Assembly (NCBI GenBank): GCA_009617715.1
Contig: VTFK01000269.1
Coordinates: forward strand, 62,001-126,000
Reading direction: 5' to 3'
Source: Plectrocnemia conspersa
Taxonomy: Eukaryota > Arthropoda > Insecta > Trichoptera > Polycentropodidae
DNA length: 64,000 nt
Positions 25,068-37,055 of the stretch are shown here, in pieces (the stretch's first letter is position 1; each line of letters begins with the position of its first letter). The notes beneath the pieces were generated by a model. The model did not search any database. It was not told where the DNA came from and saw only the letters and a program-made list of their open reading frames with translations. Position numbers and translations under genes: made by a program.

Positions 25068-25760
25068 GATTAAATTTTGGTAATAAAAATGCGAAAATTT
25101 ATAATTATTTATAAATTATCGCATCGATATACAATAATTTATAATTATTTATATCGATGTTACTGATTTTTAGACTGAAAAGTTTAATAGTTAATACTTT
25201 CTTGTAGATAATCAATAAATCTTATTTAATTATCTACTTACTATAGATTTACACCGTTGTAACGCATCGAGCTTACGCCTATCAGGTTACAACGAAAGAT
25301 TTAATTGAAATATTATTTATTAGTTAGCAATATTATTTTTATCAAGGTTCTATTATTTTCTTACAGCCTCGCAAAAGTAAAGCAAGTGTCAAATCTTTTT
25401 CAACATCGTCCCTACTTTTGACATAAATCTCGGCAATTTACCTTAACTAAAAATACACGAAATTAGCAGTAAAACAACTTGTTAATTCTTAATAGTGTTT
25501 GTGCTAATAATATTTTTAAGCTGTATATGAAAATAAATTATGTTACATTCAATTATGTGGACCAAAATCACTTAAAAATCTTTCTATACGCTAAACTACT
25601 CGACATGCTATTGCGTATATCGAGTAGTAAAAAAGATAAAATGCACATTCCTAATATCCATATATTTTCGTTCAGCATAAAAAAACGTAGTGCTACGTTT
25701 AAAATATATATCCAACGTCAAAATAATGGACGTTTTTAGATATAATAAAAAAGCGGCTGT
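25068..25760. other. A+T-rich DNA with short direct repeats
   Basis: ATTTATAATTATTTATA occurs twice between 25,097 and 25,155, flanked by ATCGATAT and ATATCGATG, so the segment can also fold. The 86-codon frame 25479-25739 is Lys/Ile-rich and unrecognised. Confidence 0.4.
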
Positions 25761-26110
25761 GCCGTATCATCGAAATATTTCGTTAATAATGGATGTATGG
25801 AGGCATTTGTATGGGACTGCGGGGAATACCGGCGTTCGCTCCACGTTATGACTATTCTATCTCTATCCGCCATAAATACTTCAAAATGTCACCCCCCAGC
25901 ACCCATAAAGATATGCAAGTGGGAAATGCTCGAAGGCGTCCTTACTACTGCAGCAAGAGAAGGGCTGTGAAAGAGAAGGAAAGGGTCGTCTTTGACTTTA
26001 CCGGACTAGAGGGAAAAAGGCATTGTTTGGAGAAGTAAAGCGCCCAGAGCAAAATAAGGTGGGGTATTTTGAAAAATTATGCTTTGTTTAAAGGGAGCAT
26101 AGAGAAAGCA
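25761..26110 (+). other. G+C-richer block with an 81-codon open frame
   Basis: Frame 25793-26038 encodes an 81-residue basic peptide with KRRAVKEKERVVFDFTG and no known domain. The block includes AAGTGGGAAATG (GTGGGAA core) near 25917. Whether it is an unusual short gene, an exon or an island is unresolved. Confidence 0.25.
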
Positions 26111-26760
26111 TAAATCTCGCAAGGTTTATGATAGCATGCACACATAAAAATGCACGAATATTGTGGTTAATATATCAGATTTTACTTTTACATAAATAAT
26201 AATATAATACACAGTAGTACCACATATGTTCATCACGAATAATATTTATAAACATCCATTGTCCGTTAATTGTCCGTCAGACTCAGATTTTTTTATTAAG
26301 TTTTGAATTTTTTGGCAAAACTGTCGTACTGTTATCGACGTTGTATTTTTTAGATACAATAACATTTAAAAGACATTATTTTAACAACAGAAGAATTGAA
26401 AGCAAAACATTTGAGGCTATTCCTAATAGTTAATTACATATTTATAATAAAATAAATAATTTTAGCTAAAAATAAAAATAGTAGTAATTTTATATTATTT
26501 GGTTTTGCGTGAAATCGCCGTCAATGTGTGAATTATAAATATACTCAAAAAGATAAATCAATAATGAAAAAGGAATTGAATCTACATTTTTGATTACCTA
26601 GTTTAAATTAACTATAAAAGTCTAAGCAGTAAAGTTCATATATGCTGATAAATATAGTTGTATTTTATCGTTTTTCATACTCAAACAATTTTTATTTTGT
26701 ATTAATACAATAATTTAATTTTGTCGGTTGTATTATATTAAAGTATAAAAAAACATAATG
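26111..26760. other. A+T-rich DNA, nothing recognised
   Basis: No open frame, repeat or motif is supported here. Confidence 0.5.
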
Positions 26761-27060
26761 TATGGGTGTGAAAATGTGTGTAATATTCAATAAAGTTGAT
26801 AATACCGATACGGCCCTTTCTTATTTCAACCGCCTCGCAGAGACTTTTTTAATATCGTTGCCAAAAACGACATTAAAGGATATTTTCTCAAAACCGCAGG
26901 TGTTTTCAATGGCTTTCGTTTCTCCCGGGAGTAAAATAACGAAGCAACAAGCTTGGGCTTAAATAGGTTAAAGTAAAAGTATTTAAACGGAAGGGGGCGT
27001 AGTTTGTTTTTATGAGTTCATCAGTCCAATAACGAAGGGGGCGCTTACTTGAAAGGATCT
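26761..27060. other. G+C-richer block
   Basis: A 66-codon plus-strand frame (26762-26962) and a 68-codon minus-strand frame (26906-27112) overlap, and neither is recognisable. CAAAACCGCAGGTG and TCTCCCGGGAG occur within it. Confidence 0.25.
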
Positions 27061-27639
27061 TAATACAATATTGTATATATATATATACATATATGTATAT
27101 ATTAGAAAACAACGTTCACGTGTCACTAACATAGAAACATCTTATAGATGTTAATGAATCAAATAATAATAATAATATTTTTTTCTTATATAAGAAAAAT
27201 ACAAATTTAAGTATAGCGTATGAGTAGTATTTTATTTATCGCTTAGAATTTTCTTTTTAATGAATTATTTTGTATTCGGAAATAATATAAAAAAAATATT
27301 TTAAAAATAAATTTATTTTTGTATACTGTAATTGAAGTAATTTGACAGTATATACATTGCCTAGGTAATGTATGCATTTTTGAATTTACACTTTGCCTAT
27401 AACGAACAAATAAAATGTTACAGATAAAAGGCAAATTTTCTATTACACCTTATTACTTTTAATCATTGTAATCGGTTGTGATTATTACTAATTCAACGCA
27501 TTGCTCAATATTTTTTTTTTAATTAGATTACAAATATTTGTAAGAAATATGTATATTTTATATTAAATAATAGTGTAGTTGTCAAAAAGAGTTCGTGTCG
27601 AGTATTTTTATATAATTTAAGCGATACAATATAATGAAT
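27061..27639. other. A+T-rich DNA with one near-perfect palindrome
   Basis: At 27352-27373 a 22-base palindrome centred on CCTAGG has a single mismatched pair. No gene is seen. Confidence 0.5.
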
Positions 27640-27900
27640 TCTGGGCCTGGCGAGGATTTCCTACAGCGAAGTTAAATAAGACGCTGCTTGAATGGAAATT
27701 TAATTTTCCAACGGCTATTTATTAGTCAAGACACGTCTAGTTCTTAGAGTCTTTCCTGTCAAAAGGAAATGGGAAACCCATGCCGTACTTAATATATTTT
27801 TTTATAATTTTTGCGGTTCCCGGAGAAAATTCCGAATTTTTTGTTCGTTTAGCAATCAAAATTCAAGACGAGTTTTCCGAGGCTCCATACGTATGTATAA
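27640..27900. other. G+C-richer island
   Basis: The island contains TGGGCCTGGCGAGG and GGTTCCCGGAGAAAATTCCG words. No coding or transposon signal. Confidence 0.27.
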
Positions 27901-29090
27901 ATAGAATATAACTTTCATGCATACATGTTTGTTATTATAAATTATTATTTATAATTCCGTGATACATAAAATAAAGAAGTTCAGGATTAAAAAAAAAATT
28001 AAAAATTAATATTTTTAATCTATAATATAAACAATTAATTACACCCATTTTAATATATGCTTATTCGGTAAAAGTAACAAAAATTTTTATTGTACAAGTC
28101 ATTCAAAATAAAGCTATAAAAGTAATATACAACCACTTTTGTGTTTTCTATATATCTTTAAAAAACGCATATTACTCTTAAGCTACCAACAATTAAATAA
28201 CACTCATTTTCATACGAGAAAATAATATAAAATTGTCGCGTAACAAGTACGATAAAAACAACCTTAAATTTTAATATAAACGCAAAATGCCAAAAGACAT
28301 ATTGCTTTAGAGGTTATTTTTTTTAGAAGTTCTATTAATTTATGGTTCCAGTTCTTCAATGAAATGTACTTAAATTATCACTTTAATTTGTTTTTTTGGT
28401 TTCTCATTTTTTTTAGTAAAAATATATTAAATTGTAACAGAATTTTATTTTTTTCTTTAAATTACAACCACAAACGTTTTATTTAATATTACTATTTTTT
28501 ATAAAATTGTAGCTAATAAATCGTAAACATGAAAACGATTTTAAACTTATAAAATGTATAGTAAATGTATTTATATGTTTTTAAAATTAGTTATATTATT
28601 GCAATAAACGAAAAAAAAAAATCATGATCGTTATTTCCTTGGTATTTTTGATAATTCGTCGATTAAAGAAAATTTACCTAATTGTTGATTTTCTTGTTTT
28701 AAATCCACATTGCTATTTCCCTACTACTTTTTCTTTATTGGCTTGCATGCTGCTCGCTATTATATTTAATAATAGTTTTTATAAATGTTATACCTTTGTA
28801 GTTCGAACATATTAATAGGGCACCCTTATTATGTATTGAACATATAATTACTTCATTTCTTTCAATATGTATGTTTATTTAAAATAATTTTGTATATGTG
28901 TTGCAAAAGATTATTTCTACATCTTTTCACATTTATATTTTAGTAAATCAACATTAAACTTTTTTTTTTAATAAAAATTAATTAGTTTAATATAGCTTTA
29001 CAAAAAATTTGCAAAATAAAATATATAAATTACTTCATAAGTATTATACATACAAAAAAGAGTAAATTAAAAACAAGAAAATATTTTATT
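27901..29090. other. A+T desert
   Basis: Over 1 kb of A+T-rich DNA. The 63-codon frame 28624-28815 is hydrophobic and in its second half Phe/Leu-rich, but such frames arise easily in T-rich DNA and nothing else supports it. Confidence 0.5.
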
Positions 29091-29770
29091 TTGTGGAGGA
29101 TCTTCTTCTTCATGAAATTTGCGCCCTTAATTTAAACACCACATAATAAGGATGAACTTGACAATAGCCACCCAATTGTAACTGGCCGTCCCACCGAAAG
29201 GGTTGAAAAACCAAATCTTCTATGGAAGGCGTAATATTTGCTTTCGCAAGTAAATGTACTTTTATATATATACAGATTAAAAATATCTTTGAAATTAATC
29301 ATGCACAGAAACAAACAGTTCCGAATAAAAATAAAAAATAGTAGATAACCTACTTTCAGTAACATTCATGGGGCAAACTAATACTTGATCAAAATATTGT
29401 TTTATAACCTTCCGTCAGATTCGTACAGCGCATGAATTGTCGCCTGGGATGTGCGTGCTCTGTGTGTTTTGTTGAATCCATTTTCTACAGTCCCTTCTCC
29501 CTGGAGGACCAACGTTCTTATTTTCACGACGTGGGCATTTCCAACTACGTGAATACAACCTGACAAGGAAAAGAGGTTACCCGGGGAGAGAGAAAGAGAG
29601 AGGTTGAGCGAATCGGCGCAAAGCAAAAAAAACATGTAATTTCACGCTAGAAGGACTCGCAGGATATGGTGCGATATTTTGCGTAAAGTGTCACGTTACA
29701 CACGCAAATGACTTTATTAATTTTACCGCACAAAGACGAGAGGGAACATAAATAATCTTTTTGGTGGCTT
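29091..29770. other. Mixed composition block, no recognised gene
   Basis: The minus-strand frames 29132-29365 and 29402-29635 (77 codons each) have no domain that I recognise. The block includes a GAGAGAGAAAGAGAGAGG tract near 29587 and CACGTGG. Confidence 0.3.
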
Positions 29771-30118
29771 GTAATGTTAGAGATTAGGAACACGTGGGTT
29801 GCGATTTTTTATGTAATATGTGACCGTTTTTTCTTACTACGCGTAAATACCTTTGAACTCATGTACAGTTTTATTGGTGCAGTTAAATGAAGTGTAACTG
29901 TTTTAAAACTAATAGACTCAACCAGATAAACTAACATTAGGCCTTACTAAGGGACTATCATAGTTTTAATTTCTAAACGACAAATTCAATGATAATTTAG
30001 TAAGTAATATTAAATAAGTAACAAATTAAATATAGGAAAATTGGATTTAAAATTACTATAGATATACAGATTTGTAAATCTTTATATAATTAAAAAAAGA
30101 ACAATTTATTGGGGAAAG
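29771..30118. other. A+T-rich DNA, nothing recognised
   Basis: No open frame, repeat or motif is supported here. Confidence 0.5.
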
Positions 30119-30198
30119 GGGACTATAAAAGTTTTATTTTAAGAAAAATAATTAAATGTATAATTTATGAAAACTCCTACGGAGTTTTTTTATAGTCC
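30119..30198. repeat. Nested inverted repeats
   Basis: GGACTATAAAA (30120-30130) pairs with TTTTATAGTCC (30188-30198). Inside, AAAACTCC (30170-30177) pairs with GGAGTTTT (30181-30188) around TAC. The inner hairpin followed by T residues mimics a bacterial terminator, which is not meaningful in this context. The span of 79 bases could be a small foldback or MITE-like relic. Confidence 0.6.
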
Positions 30199-30500
30199 AG
30201 AATCCCTCTATCAATTAAGCGTTCCCCTCCTTTGGGTTTCGTCCCAAGTCCGCAAAGGATCTGTTTCCCTTTGTAGGCCATGAAAAATGCAAGAGAAAGA
30301 ATTTGGTGTGCGGGAGACTTGTAACTCATAAAATATTCATGCTCGGTTGCTCAGGATGCACCCTGATTTATGAAGATTGCACTTTTATTGCACAAGACCA
30401 AAGTTATTTACAGGGCACAGAGCGCTTGGCCATTTCTCTGACTCATTACTTTTTCACGCCGATAGTGTCTCGTAGACATATATTTACGTTATAGAGATTT
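30199..30500. other. G+C-richer island
   Basis: The island contains CGTTCCCCTCCTTTGGG and two AAAGGATCTG/CAAAGG words. The 63-codon frame 30303-30494 is not recognisable. Confidence 0.27.
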
Positions 30501-32219
30501 CACACAAATTAAATTTCAATACAAAAATCTATGTAATTAAACTATGTTGATATGAAATAATATACAAGTTAATTAGAATAAAATAAGTCTTTAGATCATT
30601 CCTCCTCTTGAAAAAATAATTGTTTATTTAATATTCTATTTATCAAGTATTTATTTAAATCTACTATTCTTAATACTGCTCTGAAAATAAAATAATGTGA
30701 CTATTCTTACTAAAGATTTTATTACATACATTTGTTACTATTTAACTATCAAGTTAAACGCAGCTTTGTATTATTTAGTTTATCGTGGGTGTGCAAGCAT
30801 ATCTGTTCCATTATACCCAAAGGAGTTTTTGGGTTACGCACGAACAAACCAAATAGTATTATAGGTCATACAAATATTTGCTCTTTTTGCCTGCGTTATA
30901 GTATTGGCTAAATTTGCAATATAACCAATCTACTTGATTCTGCACAATAGCTTTTTCATTTCATTTTGCTGACCAAGTATATAAATAGTATAAAAAATAA
31001 CATATATTTTTGTTGCCTTAAAAAAATAAACGAAAAAACGCTGAGTTTGTTTTATTATAAATCAAATTATAGAATGCAAGGCGATACTCGCAAAAAAATA
31101 TATGTATATAACAAATAATAATTTACAAAATATCACGAGAGAAAAGTGGAAACGTAATAACGCGAAATGGTAAGATTTTCCGGAGGAAAGATTGGATTAC
31201 TCAATTTTCCACGGATACTGAGTTAAATTGGTAAATTCGCCATTCCTTAATAAAGTAAAAATATTCTTGAATGCGCAGCGTATTTTTTTGATTCATTGAC
31301 ACTTTTTATATATAATATATACACACATATATATATATTTATCACTTAAATAATAAAATTTACATTTATATATTAATGTATTATTAACTTTAAATATATA
31401 TTTGCTTTTTATTTGTGTGAAGAATATAAGGTGAATATTTTAAATGAGTCTAAAGACATGCCTCTTAAGTTTCTTGTATATATTCAATATAAATATCTTA
31501 CACTATTATTCATAAAGTCTTTACTACAAACAAAAAATATTTAGCAAGAAATTTAAGCTCAATATTTTATATAAAATAATAAAATGCTCACCAAACAAAC
31601 TCTGCACATGGTTTAATTGACACAGACATTTTAAACTCATTTATATAAACACAACATTGTGTCGACTGTGGTCTGTAAACTGTAAGAATAAACTTGTAAT
31701 GAAAACGGAAGTATAAGCCAACTTTTTATAGCCTTAAATATGTCAGAATAGCCCTCGTTTCTAATGCAAATTTCCGAAAGTTCTATTATGATAAGCATGT
31801 CATGTGTTTGCAGAAAAAATATAAAAGCAATCATATATTATTAACGTATCTACATATCAGAATTTTAAAGTTAATTAGATATTAAATTTTTAACCTTTCG
31901 TTGTAAAATGCACAAACACGTGATGATACTGTTATGAATTGACTTATACAGAAATATTGATCTACGGCCGTTCAACCTGGTTTATAGTAACGTTATAATC
32001 TCTATTAGACACCAGTTTCTATACCAAATTAAACATGTGCTTTTAGCATGTAAATAGAAGAACTTACAGAATAAATATTTGAGCTTTTTTATATAACAAT
32101 AACTTGAATAGTAATTTTGATTGGTCTTTTAATTTCTGTTTTTTCATATTCACTGTTATTATACAGATTTAAATATAGGTAGTGGAATTCTGCTTGTTTT
32201 TTTATATCAACAATAGCTA
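30501..32219. other. A+T desert
   Basis: About 1.7 kb without a supported feature. The 65-codon minus-strand frame 31637-31834 lacks a signature. Confidence 0.5.
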
Positions 32220-32770
32220 TACATTAACAGTATGTTTAATTCAACCAACGACCTAATTGAGCTCTATCCATGCAGAATCACACTCCCCTGTAATTTTTTT
32301 TGCATAATTAATCAGCACTAAATCGCGGCGGTCGGCGTGACGAACGCCGTTTTCCCGGATTAAACAGAGCGGGAATGTTGCAAATTGGCGATATTTTTGA
32401 CCAGGTTATATTTCACGTTTAGTACCTATATATGTACATATTTAGAAACCAGCGTGCTCACACACAAGCATACACACAGGTTGCCGCATTTTATCTGCTT
32501 TCCGCACGGTTGGCCTGACCCACATGTGACACGGTGGAAATACAAAACGCCAAACCGAATTGCCGCCGATATACGTTTCGGCGTATCGTTACGCCTAATT
32601 ACCCAGGAAAAAATAACAAACGAACGCACATTTTTTAGGACTTTTCCTGGAAACAGGCGGCCCCCTAATGAGGTTGTTAAAGTTTAACAGGCGCGCCAGG
32701 CAGGTTAGCGCTCAGGTGGGAAGCTAGTTACCCTTTAACTACACAAAATTAGCGTTGCATATACACATGT
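32220..32770. other. G+C-richer island, strong candidate regulatory DNA
   Basis: The block contains CGCGGCGGTCGGCGTGACG, CCCGGATTAAAC (GGATTA, Otd/Bicoid-type), CCGCCGATATACG, GCCTAATTACCC and, at 32700-32740, the composite word shared with 12.1 kb. Frames on both strands (32385-32687 plus, 32426-32629 minus) overlap, which fits low stop density rather than coding. Confidence 0.4.
32700..32740 (+). promoter_or_regulatory. Composite word with CAGGT/CAGGTG, copy 2
   Basis: GCAGGTTAGCGCTCAGGTGG differs at two of 20 bases from 12110-12129. GTGGGAA overlaps its end, and ACCCTTTAACT follows after a 10-base insertion relative to copy 1. Recurrence in two separate islands argues against chance, but function is not shown. 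Confidence 0.38.
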
Positions 32771-33000
32771 ATATAAAAGCTTATATTAGCGGTAAATCTA
32801 GGGCATTTCGATTTTTTTTCAAGTCACTATTGCAGCTGTAAGATAAATCAGCATCGCGCGGTGATGCTTAATGTCCAGATAAATGAGTGTTTGTGGTTTT
32901 CTTAAACATTACCATGTCGCATTTATTGTTGCTCGATATTTTTCTAAAATTTAATTTTAATTAAAAAATATTGTTTTATACTTAATACGAACTTTGGCAC
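32771..33000. other. A+T-rich DNA, nothing recognised
   Basis: No open frame, repeat or motif is supported here. Confidence 0.5.
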
Positions 33001-33345
33001 TTTTCCATAGTTCACTCGCGTTTAAATCACCATATGGCAAAGCAGCGGTTAAATACGCAAAGGAGAAGTCCCACGGGCGGAATTAATACAGGAATTATAA
33101 GCTTTATTAAACTTGGCATCCAAGTTAAAATGTGTAAATTACATTTAAACTTCTAATGTGTAAATTTATACAAAGAGAGAAAGGGAAGAAAGATCATCAT
33201 CAACGAGCAAACGTTTCGCAACTTTAATTTTCACCCGGGGGTGTTTCTGGCAAACACATACATTACCGAAGCATAAATTTGCCAACTCATACGTCAAATC
33301 CGAGGGGTTGTTATATCGTATTTAAATATGAAGGTTGAAAGTCTC
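33001..33345. other. G+C-richer island
   Basis: The island contains CCATATGGCAAAGCAGCGG, CCCACGGGCGG and TTCACCCGGGGG. No gene is seen. Confidence 0.27.
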
Positions 33346-33690
33346 TTTTTGACGAACAAATCTTATACTTAGATCCACCACATATCACTTGCAGTTTAAT
33401 TTAGAAAACTAAGTTAGAAAACACAACACAACTGTGATGAACTTGATAGAACAGCGACAAATTCAGGTAAATAATTTATTTAGATAATTTATTTCTTTAA
33501 AAGATGTTCGTATATGCCTTTGTGAAAAAAAATGATATGTCATATATTTAATTTTTTAACAACATATATAATGTTCCGTTGATTTATTGACAATGAAGTA
33601 TTGTTGATTATTATTATAAAATTGCTATCAGAATATAAAAAAATGCAAAAAGTATATAAGAACAAAGTTTATTATTTTTATTTTCCTACC
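33346..33690. other. A+T-rich DNA, nothing recognised
   Basis: No open frame, repeat or motif is supported here. Confidence 0.5.
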
Positions 33691-34190
33691 TAAAGAGCAA
33701 AGTCTCCCAAACAGAGAATCCCCAAAATGGCGATTGAGGTCTTATCCACCTCTGCGAATTTTCGGCGACGAGCTGTGTGTTGTCGAAATAATGTGTGTTG
33801 CCCTGAATTTTGTATTACTTTAAAAGTTTTCCGAGGAAATCTGCTAAGCTCTCCACCCATCACCCCCGAAATCCCAAGTATTTACGGTCGACGTTGTCAG
33901 CTCCAGCAGAGTTCGTCCGCAACTTTCGCCAAGGATTGATGTTCTCAAGTTACAAGTTCGGTTAACAACTCATTCAGAATATGGCAAGAGCAGTCACTTG
34001 TCTCGCGAGCCGCACCTTAAGCATCGCTGAAATGTTATATCTCTTATGCATAAATACATACAGACGAGTATATCACCGAAACGATAAATTTACACTTATA
34101 TGTAGTCGATATAGCTTTATCTATAAGGACAAAAATAATTATTATACCGCTTTAACTTTGCAAAGATATTTAACATTAATTTAAATCAAC
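33691..34190 (+). other. Balanced-composition block with two short open frames
   Basis: Frames 33727-33939 (70 codons, with a CCRNNVCC cluster) and 33981-34184 (67 codons) follow each other on the plus strand. Neither matches a family I know, and no splice signals join them. I leave them as unassigned. Confidence 0.25.
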
Positions 34191-35489
34191 GTTGAATTTT
34201 CTAGACAACCTTGAAATATTTTAAAAATAAATAAATTTTAATAAAACATCAATGATCATATGACTGTAATAATGATTTTTAATGCAGTATAAAGGAACAT
34301 AAACATGCATAGGAATATTTTTTAATAATACTTTATATTAAATGCATAATTTATTAACTAGGTTTTAAAAAGTACTATATGTTCTATTTAAATTTATTCC
34401 AAGCCATAAATCCAGGTCTGCGAGGCATTTGGCATGGGAGTCATTAAAATGTATTCAGAATTTAGTAATCCACGTTGCAAAGTGATGGCTTTGTAGCGAT
34501 TTCACAGTGGCTGTGTAAATCTATCTATGTAGACTCTATAAAAAACTAGCATATGCAAAAATACGAATAAGTTCGTAAAAAAATAAAATACTGCATTGGA
34601 GATTAGTAAATAAATTATTTAAAAATGATTGTGTTTAAAATTATAATTTTTCATAAATCGATAACATCTAAGGTTGTTATTTATTTATTGTAAAATAAAA
34701 TAACTTGTATTACTAATGGGTATGTATTATATTAAAAACTATATACATTTAATAAAATCATAAAGAATAAATTAAAAAATATCGCAATAAATTTTAGCTG
34801 TTATTGCAAAAACGGATATTTTTGCGACCATTTAAATTAATAAAATTATTTAGCAAAGCAATTCGAAGTTTTTATATATTCATTATCAATTCCAATTCTA
34901 GTCTATTCAAAATGAGCCATACAAATATACAGGAGATGTATGAAAACCTTAAAAGTAATATAAATTTAAATATAAATATATTTTGGATTTAGATCTAACT
35001 CTCCTAGAATATTTTTACCTGAACTTTAATATGTGTATTGTCATTTTTTGTTATAATTTTAAATTGTTCATGGCGTTAATGTAATTTAAATTTAATTTAT
35101 TGTTTACTTAGCTCCTTTCTTTAGCATAATATTTAATATTAAGTTTAGTAAATATTTTCAAGATAAATTAAGAATAATAATATAAGGTAGAATTTAATAA
35201 CTGTGTTTAATATACAGATATAAACATAACTATTTTTAAAAATTAATAAAAGTTATTAAAAAATATACTATTATATAGCGAATAATAATTATACCATTAC
35301 GTATCTGTGCTAGGCACAGGCGTTAAATTTTAATTAAAAAAAAATTAAGTTGAATAGTTTTTAAGACACAAAAAATAATTTCATTGCCAGCATTCTATAA
35401 TTGCATAGAAACTTCGACCAAAGCACATAAGCTTTTGAAGCAAATGTAGCCTTAGTTTTATTCATATAAAAAACACTTGTTTAAATAAA
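34191..35489. other. A+T desert
   Basis: Very A+T-rich sequence with one less biased patch at 34,400-34,540. No feature is supported; the 62-codon frame 34804-34992 is unrecognised. Confidence 0.5.
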
Positions 35490-35760
35490 AAAATGTTTCT
35501 ATATGATTTTTATGATTGTTTAAAATATTACAAAAATGACATAACTAACTCGCCAGATAAAAAACCCATTAATAGAGAAAAAAACTCAATGTTAAACAAT
35601 TGTGAAATAATTGAAAGATTTCACAGACTACCAAAAACTAGCGCATCCGTCTACTTTACTTCTTATAAGCACTGAAAAACTACCCTTTTGTGCGTAAAGG
35701 ACGCACGATAGACAATGTATCTAAACTGCGTAAAAAATAAGTTGCTATCTATCCCTTGTA
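35490..35760 (-). mobile_element. Dispersed element segment, copy 1
   Basis: The segment aligns by eye with 48544-48740: ATTAA-AGAAAAAA-TCAAT, CAATTG-GTAATAATT-GAGATT and especially GAAAAACTACCCTTTTGTGCG followed by GTAAAGGACGCACGATAG are shared in order. At 48 kb the same orientation leads into RT block GVLQGSNLCPL, so this is most likely the upstream RT region of the same non-LTR family. No RT residues can be read reliably in this copy. Confidence 0.6.
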
Positions 35761-36379
35761 TTAAAGATTTTCGAAAGTTTATCTTGCATTTTTTTTTACT
35801 TTAAGATGTAAATATATTTTGTTGGTTAAACCATCAAACGATGCAGTAGGCTTATTATCATCTGCATCTGTGGCTCACCAGAGATGTCTCGAATCATGAA
35901 TATAAAATATTTAACACTTGTCACATCGGCAGAGACGATTTGAGATGAAAGAGTAAGAGACAAGCTTAGAGAAACAGATGGTATTCGCAAAAGCAGACAG
36001 CATTTGAGGCAAACCGAGAAAGATTTGCATTGACACGAGATAAATCAGTGGATCGTCCATAAGCCATTACGACGACAATCACAGCTTATTCACTTACACT
36101 CAGTATACAAATTACATATTAAATCTATTTTTCTACTGTGGTACATAATGAAAATAAACTGCTACGAACTTTTCCGAAAATTGTTCTCGTGAAAAGTGGG
36201 ATTGCGTTAATTTATCAGGAAAGATCAGTATTTTTTTCAATACTTTTCATCTTAGCTGCATTTTTTTAAGTGGGAAGTCGACGACAAAATATGTGTGATA
36301 GTCTCTCTCTTAGTCGATCATACATAAATACGGCAGACTTTTTTGTTCTAACTTTCAACTTTTGGCTATGCATCCATTT
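35761..36379. other. Moderate-composition flank, possibly same element
   Basis: Between 35,860 and 36,110 the composition is more balanced (GGCTCACCAGAGATGTCTC, ACATCGGCAGAGACG). No protein family could be read. Its position would suit the 5' part of the adjoining minus-strand element. Confidence 0.3.
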
Positions 36380-36490
36380 AGACTTGAGCTCACAACCAGT
36401 GGAGCTCACTAAATCGACACAGACAATTTAGTACCTGATTAATAACTGGACCTGAGCAGCCAAGCAACCTTTTCACCTTAATCGTCAGAT
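36380..36490 (-). repeat. Dispersed repeat, copy B of three
   Basis: AGGTCCA near 36,448 (minus) is followed by GTGAGCTCCACTGGTTGTGAGCTCAAG, matching the order seen at 4676-4790 and, less well, 60330-60420. A GAGCTC...GAGCTC doublet lies inside. Confidence 0.5.
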
Positions 36491-36597
36491 TTTATTCCAC
36501 CTTTTGAACCACTAAATGTAGACTTGAGAGCTTCGAGACGATTAATACGTTCTCTCAAATACAGAAGCGACCTTGTTAGCGCATTAGAGTCACTCAT
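36478..36597 (-). CDS. Unassigned 39-codon open frame
   Basis: Starting at ATG (36597-36595) and ending with TAA at 36478-36480, this short frame encodes a 39-residue peptide. It begins MSDSNALTRSLLYLRERINR, continues with LEALKSTFSG and ends in a Lys/Gly/Asp tail. The middle has a heptad-like pattern of Leu/Ile with flanking charges, so a short amphipathic helix or coiled coil is plausible. Composition is more protein-like than the surrounding frames. It lies just upstream (minus sense) of repeat copy B, so it might be the start of a transposon ORF, or a micro-exon of a host gene. No family match is known to me. Confidence 0.25.
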   Translation of the reverse strand: MSDSNALTRSLLYLRERINRLEALKSTFSGSKGGIKSDD

Positions 36598-37055
36598 TGT
36601 AAATACAGTATTCATTATTGCTGATAAAATATTCAATTATGCTTAAACTATAAGAAATTCAAGAAATAAAATTAAATAAGTACAATTAGTAATGAGTAAC
36701 GACTACTGTTTCTCCATATTGACTTAAGAAAAGAAGATCATCTGGATGGTTAAAAAAAATGTAGGCAATTATTAAAGACATCAAAAAAAAATTTTTTTTT
36801 GTTATTTATAGTAAAATTTTTGTCAACCGTCTTATTAAATTAATATAATTATTACAAAACTGTTTGCAAAACTTCTATTAAAAACCTTGAAGGCTTGTTA
36901 GCTGTCCGTTCCAAATGTTTATTTTTAACTTTACCAAAATAAACAAAACACAAATTTAATCTCTCAACTTACCCAATTGTTGTATAAAAGCTTTTAACTT
37001 TTAAATTAGGAATGAAGTTTTTCAAGAAACTTTATACCTTTATATATTTGTGTAT
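36598..37055. other. A+T-rich DNA, nothing recognised
   Basis: No open frame, repeat or motif is supported, apart from an A9T9-like run near 36,785. Confidence 0.5.

Noticed and set aside
30170..30192. Hairpin with T run as a transcription terminator
   Set aside because: Rho-independent terminators are a bacterial device and the window is eukaryotic.
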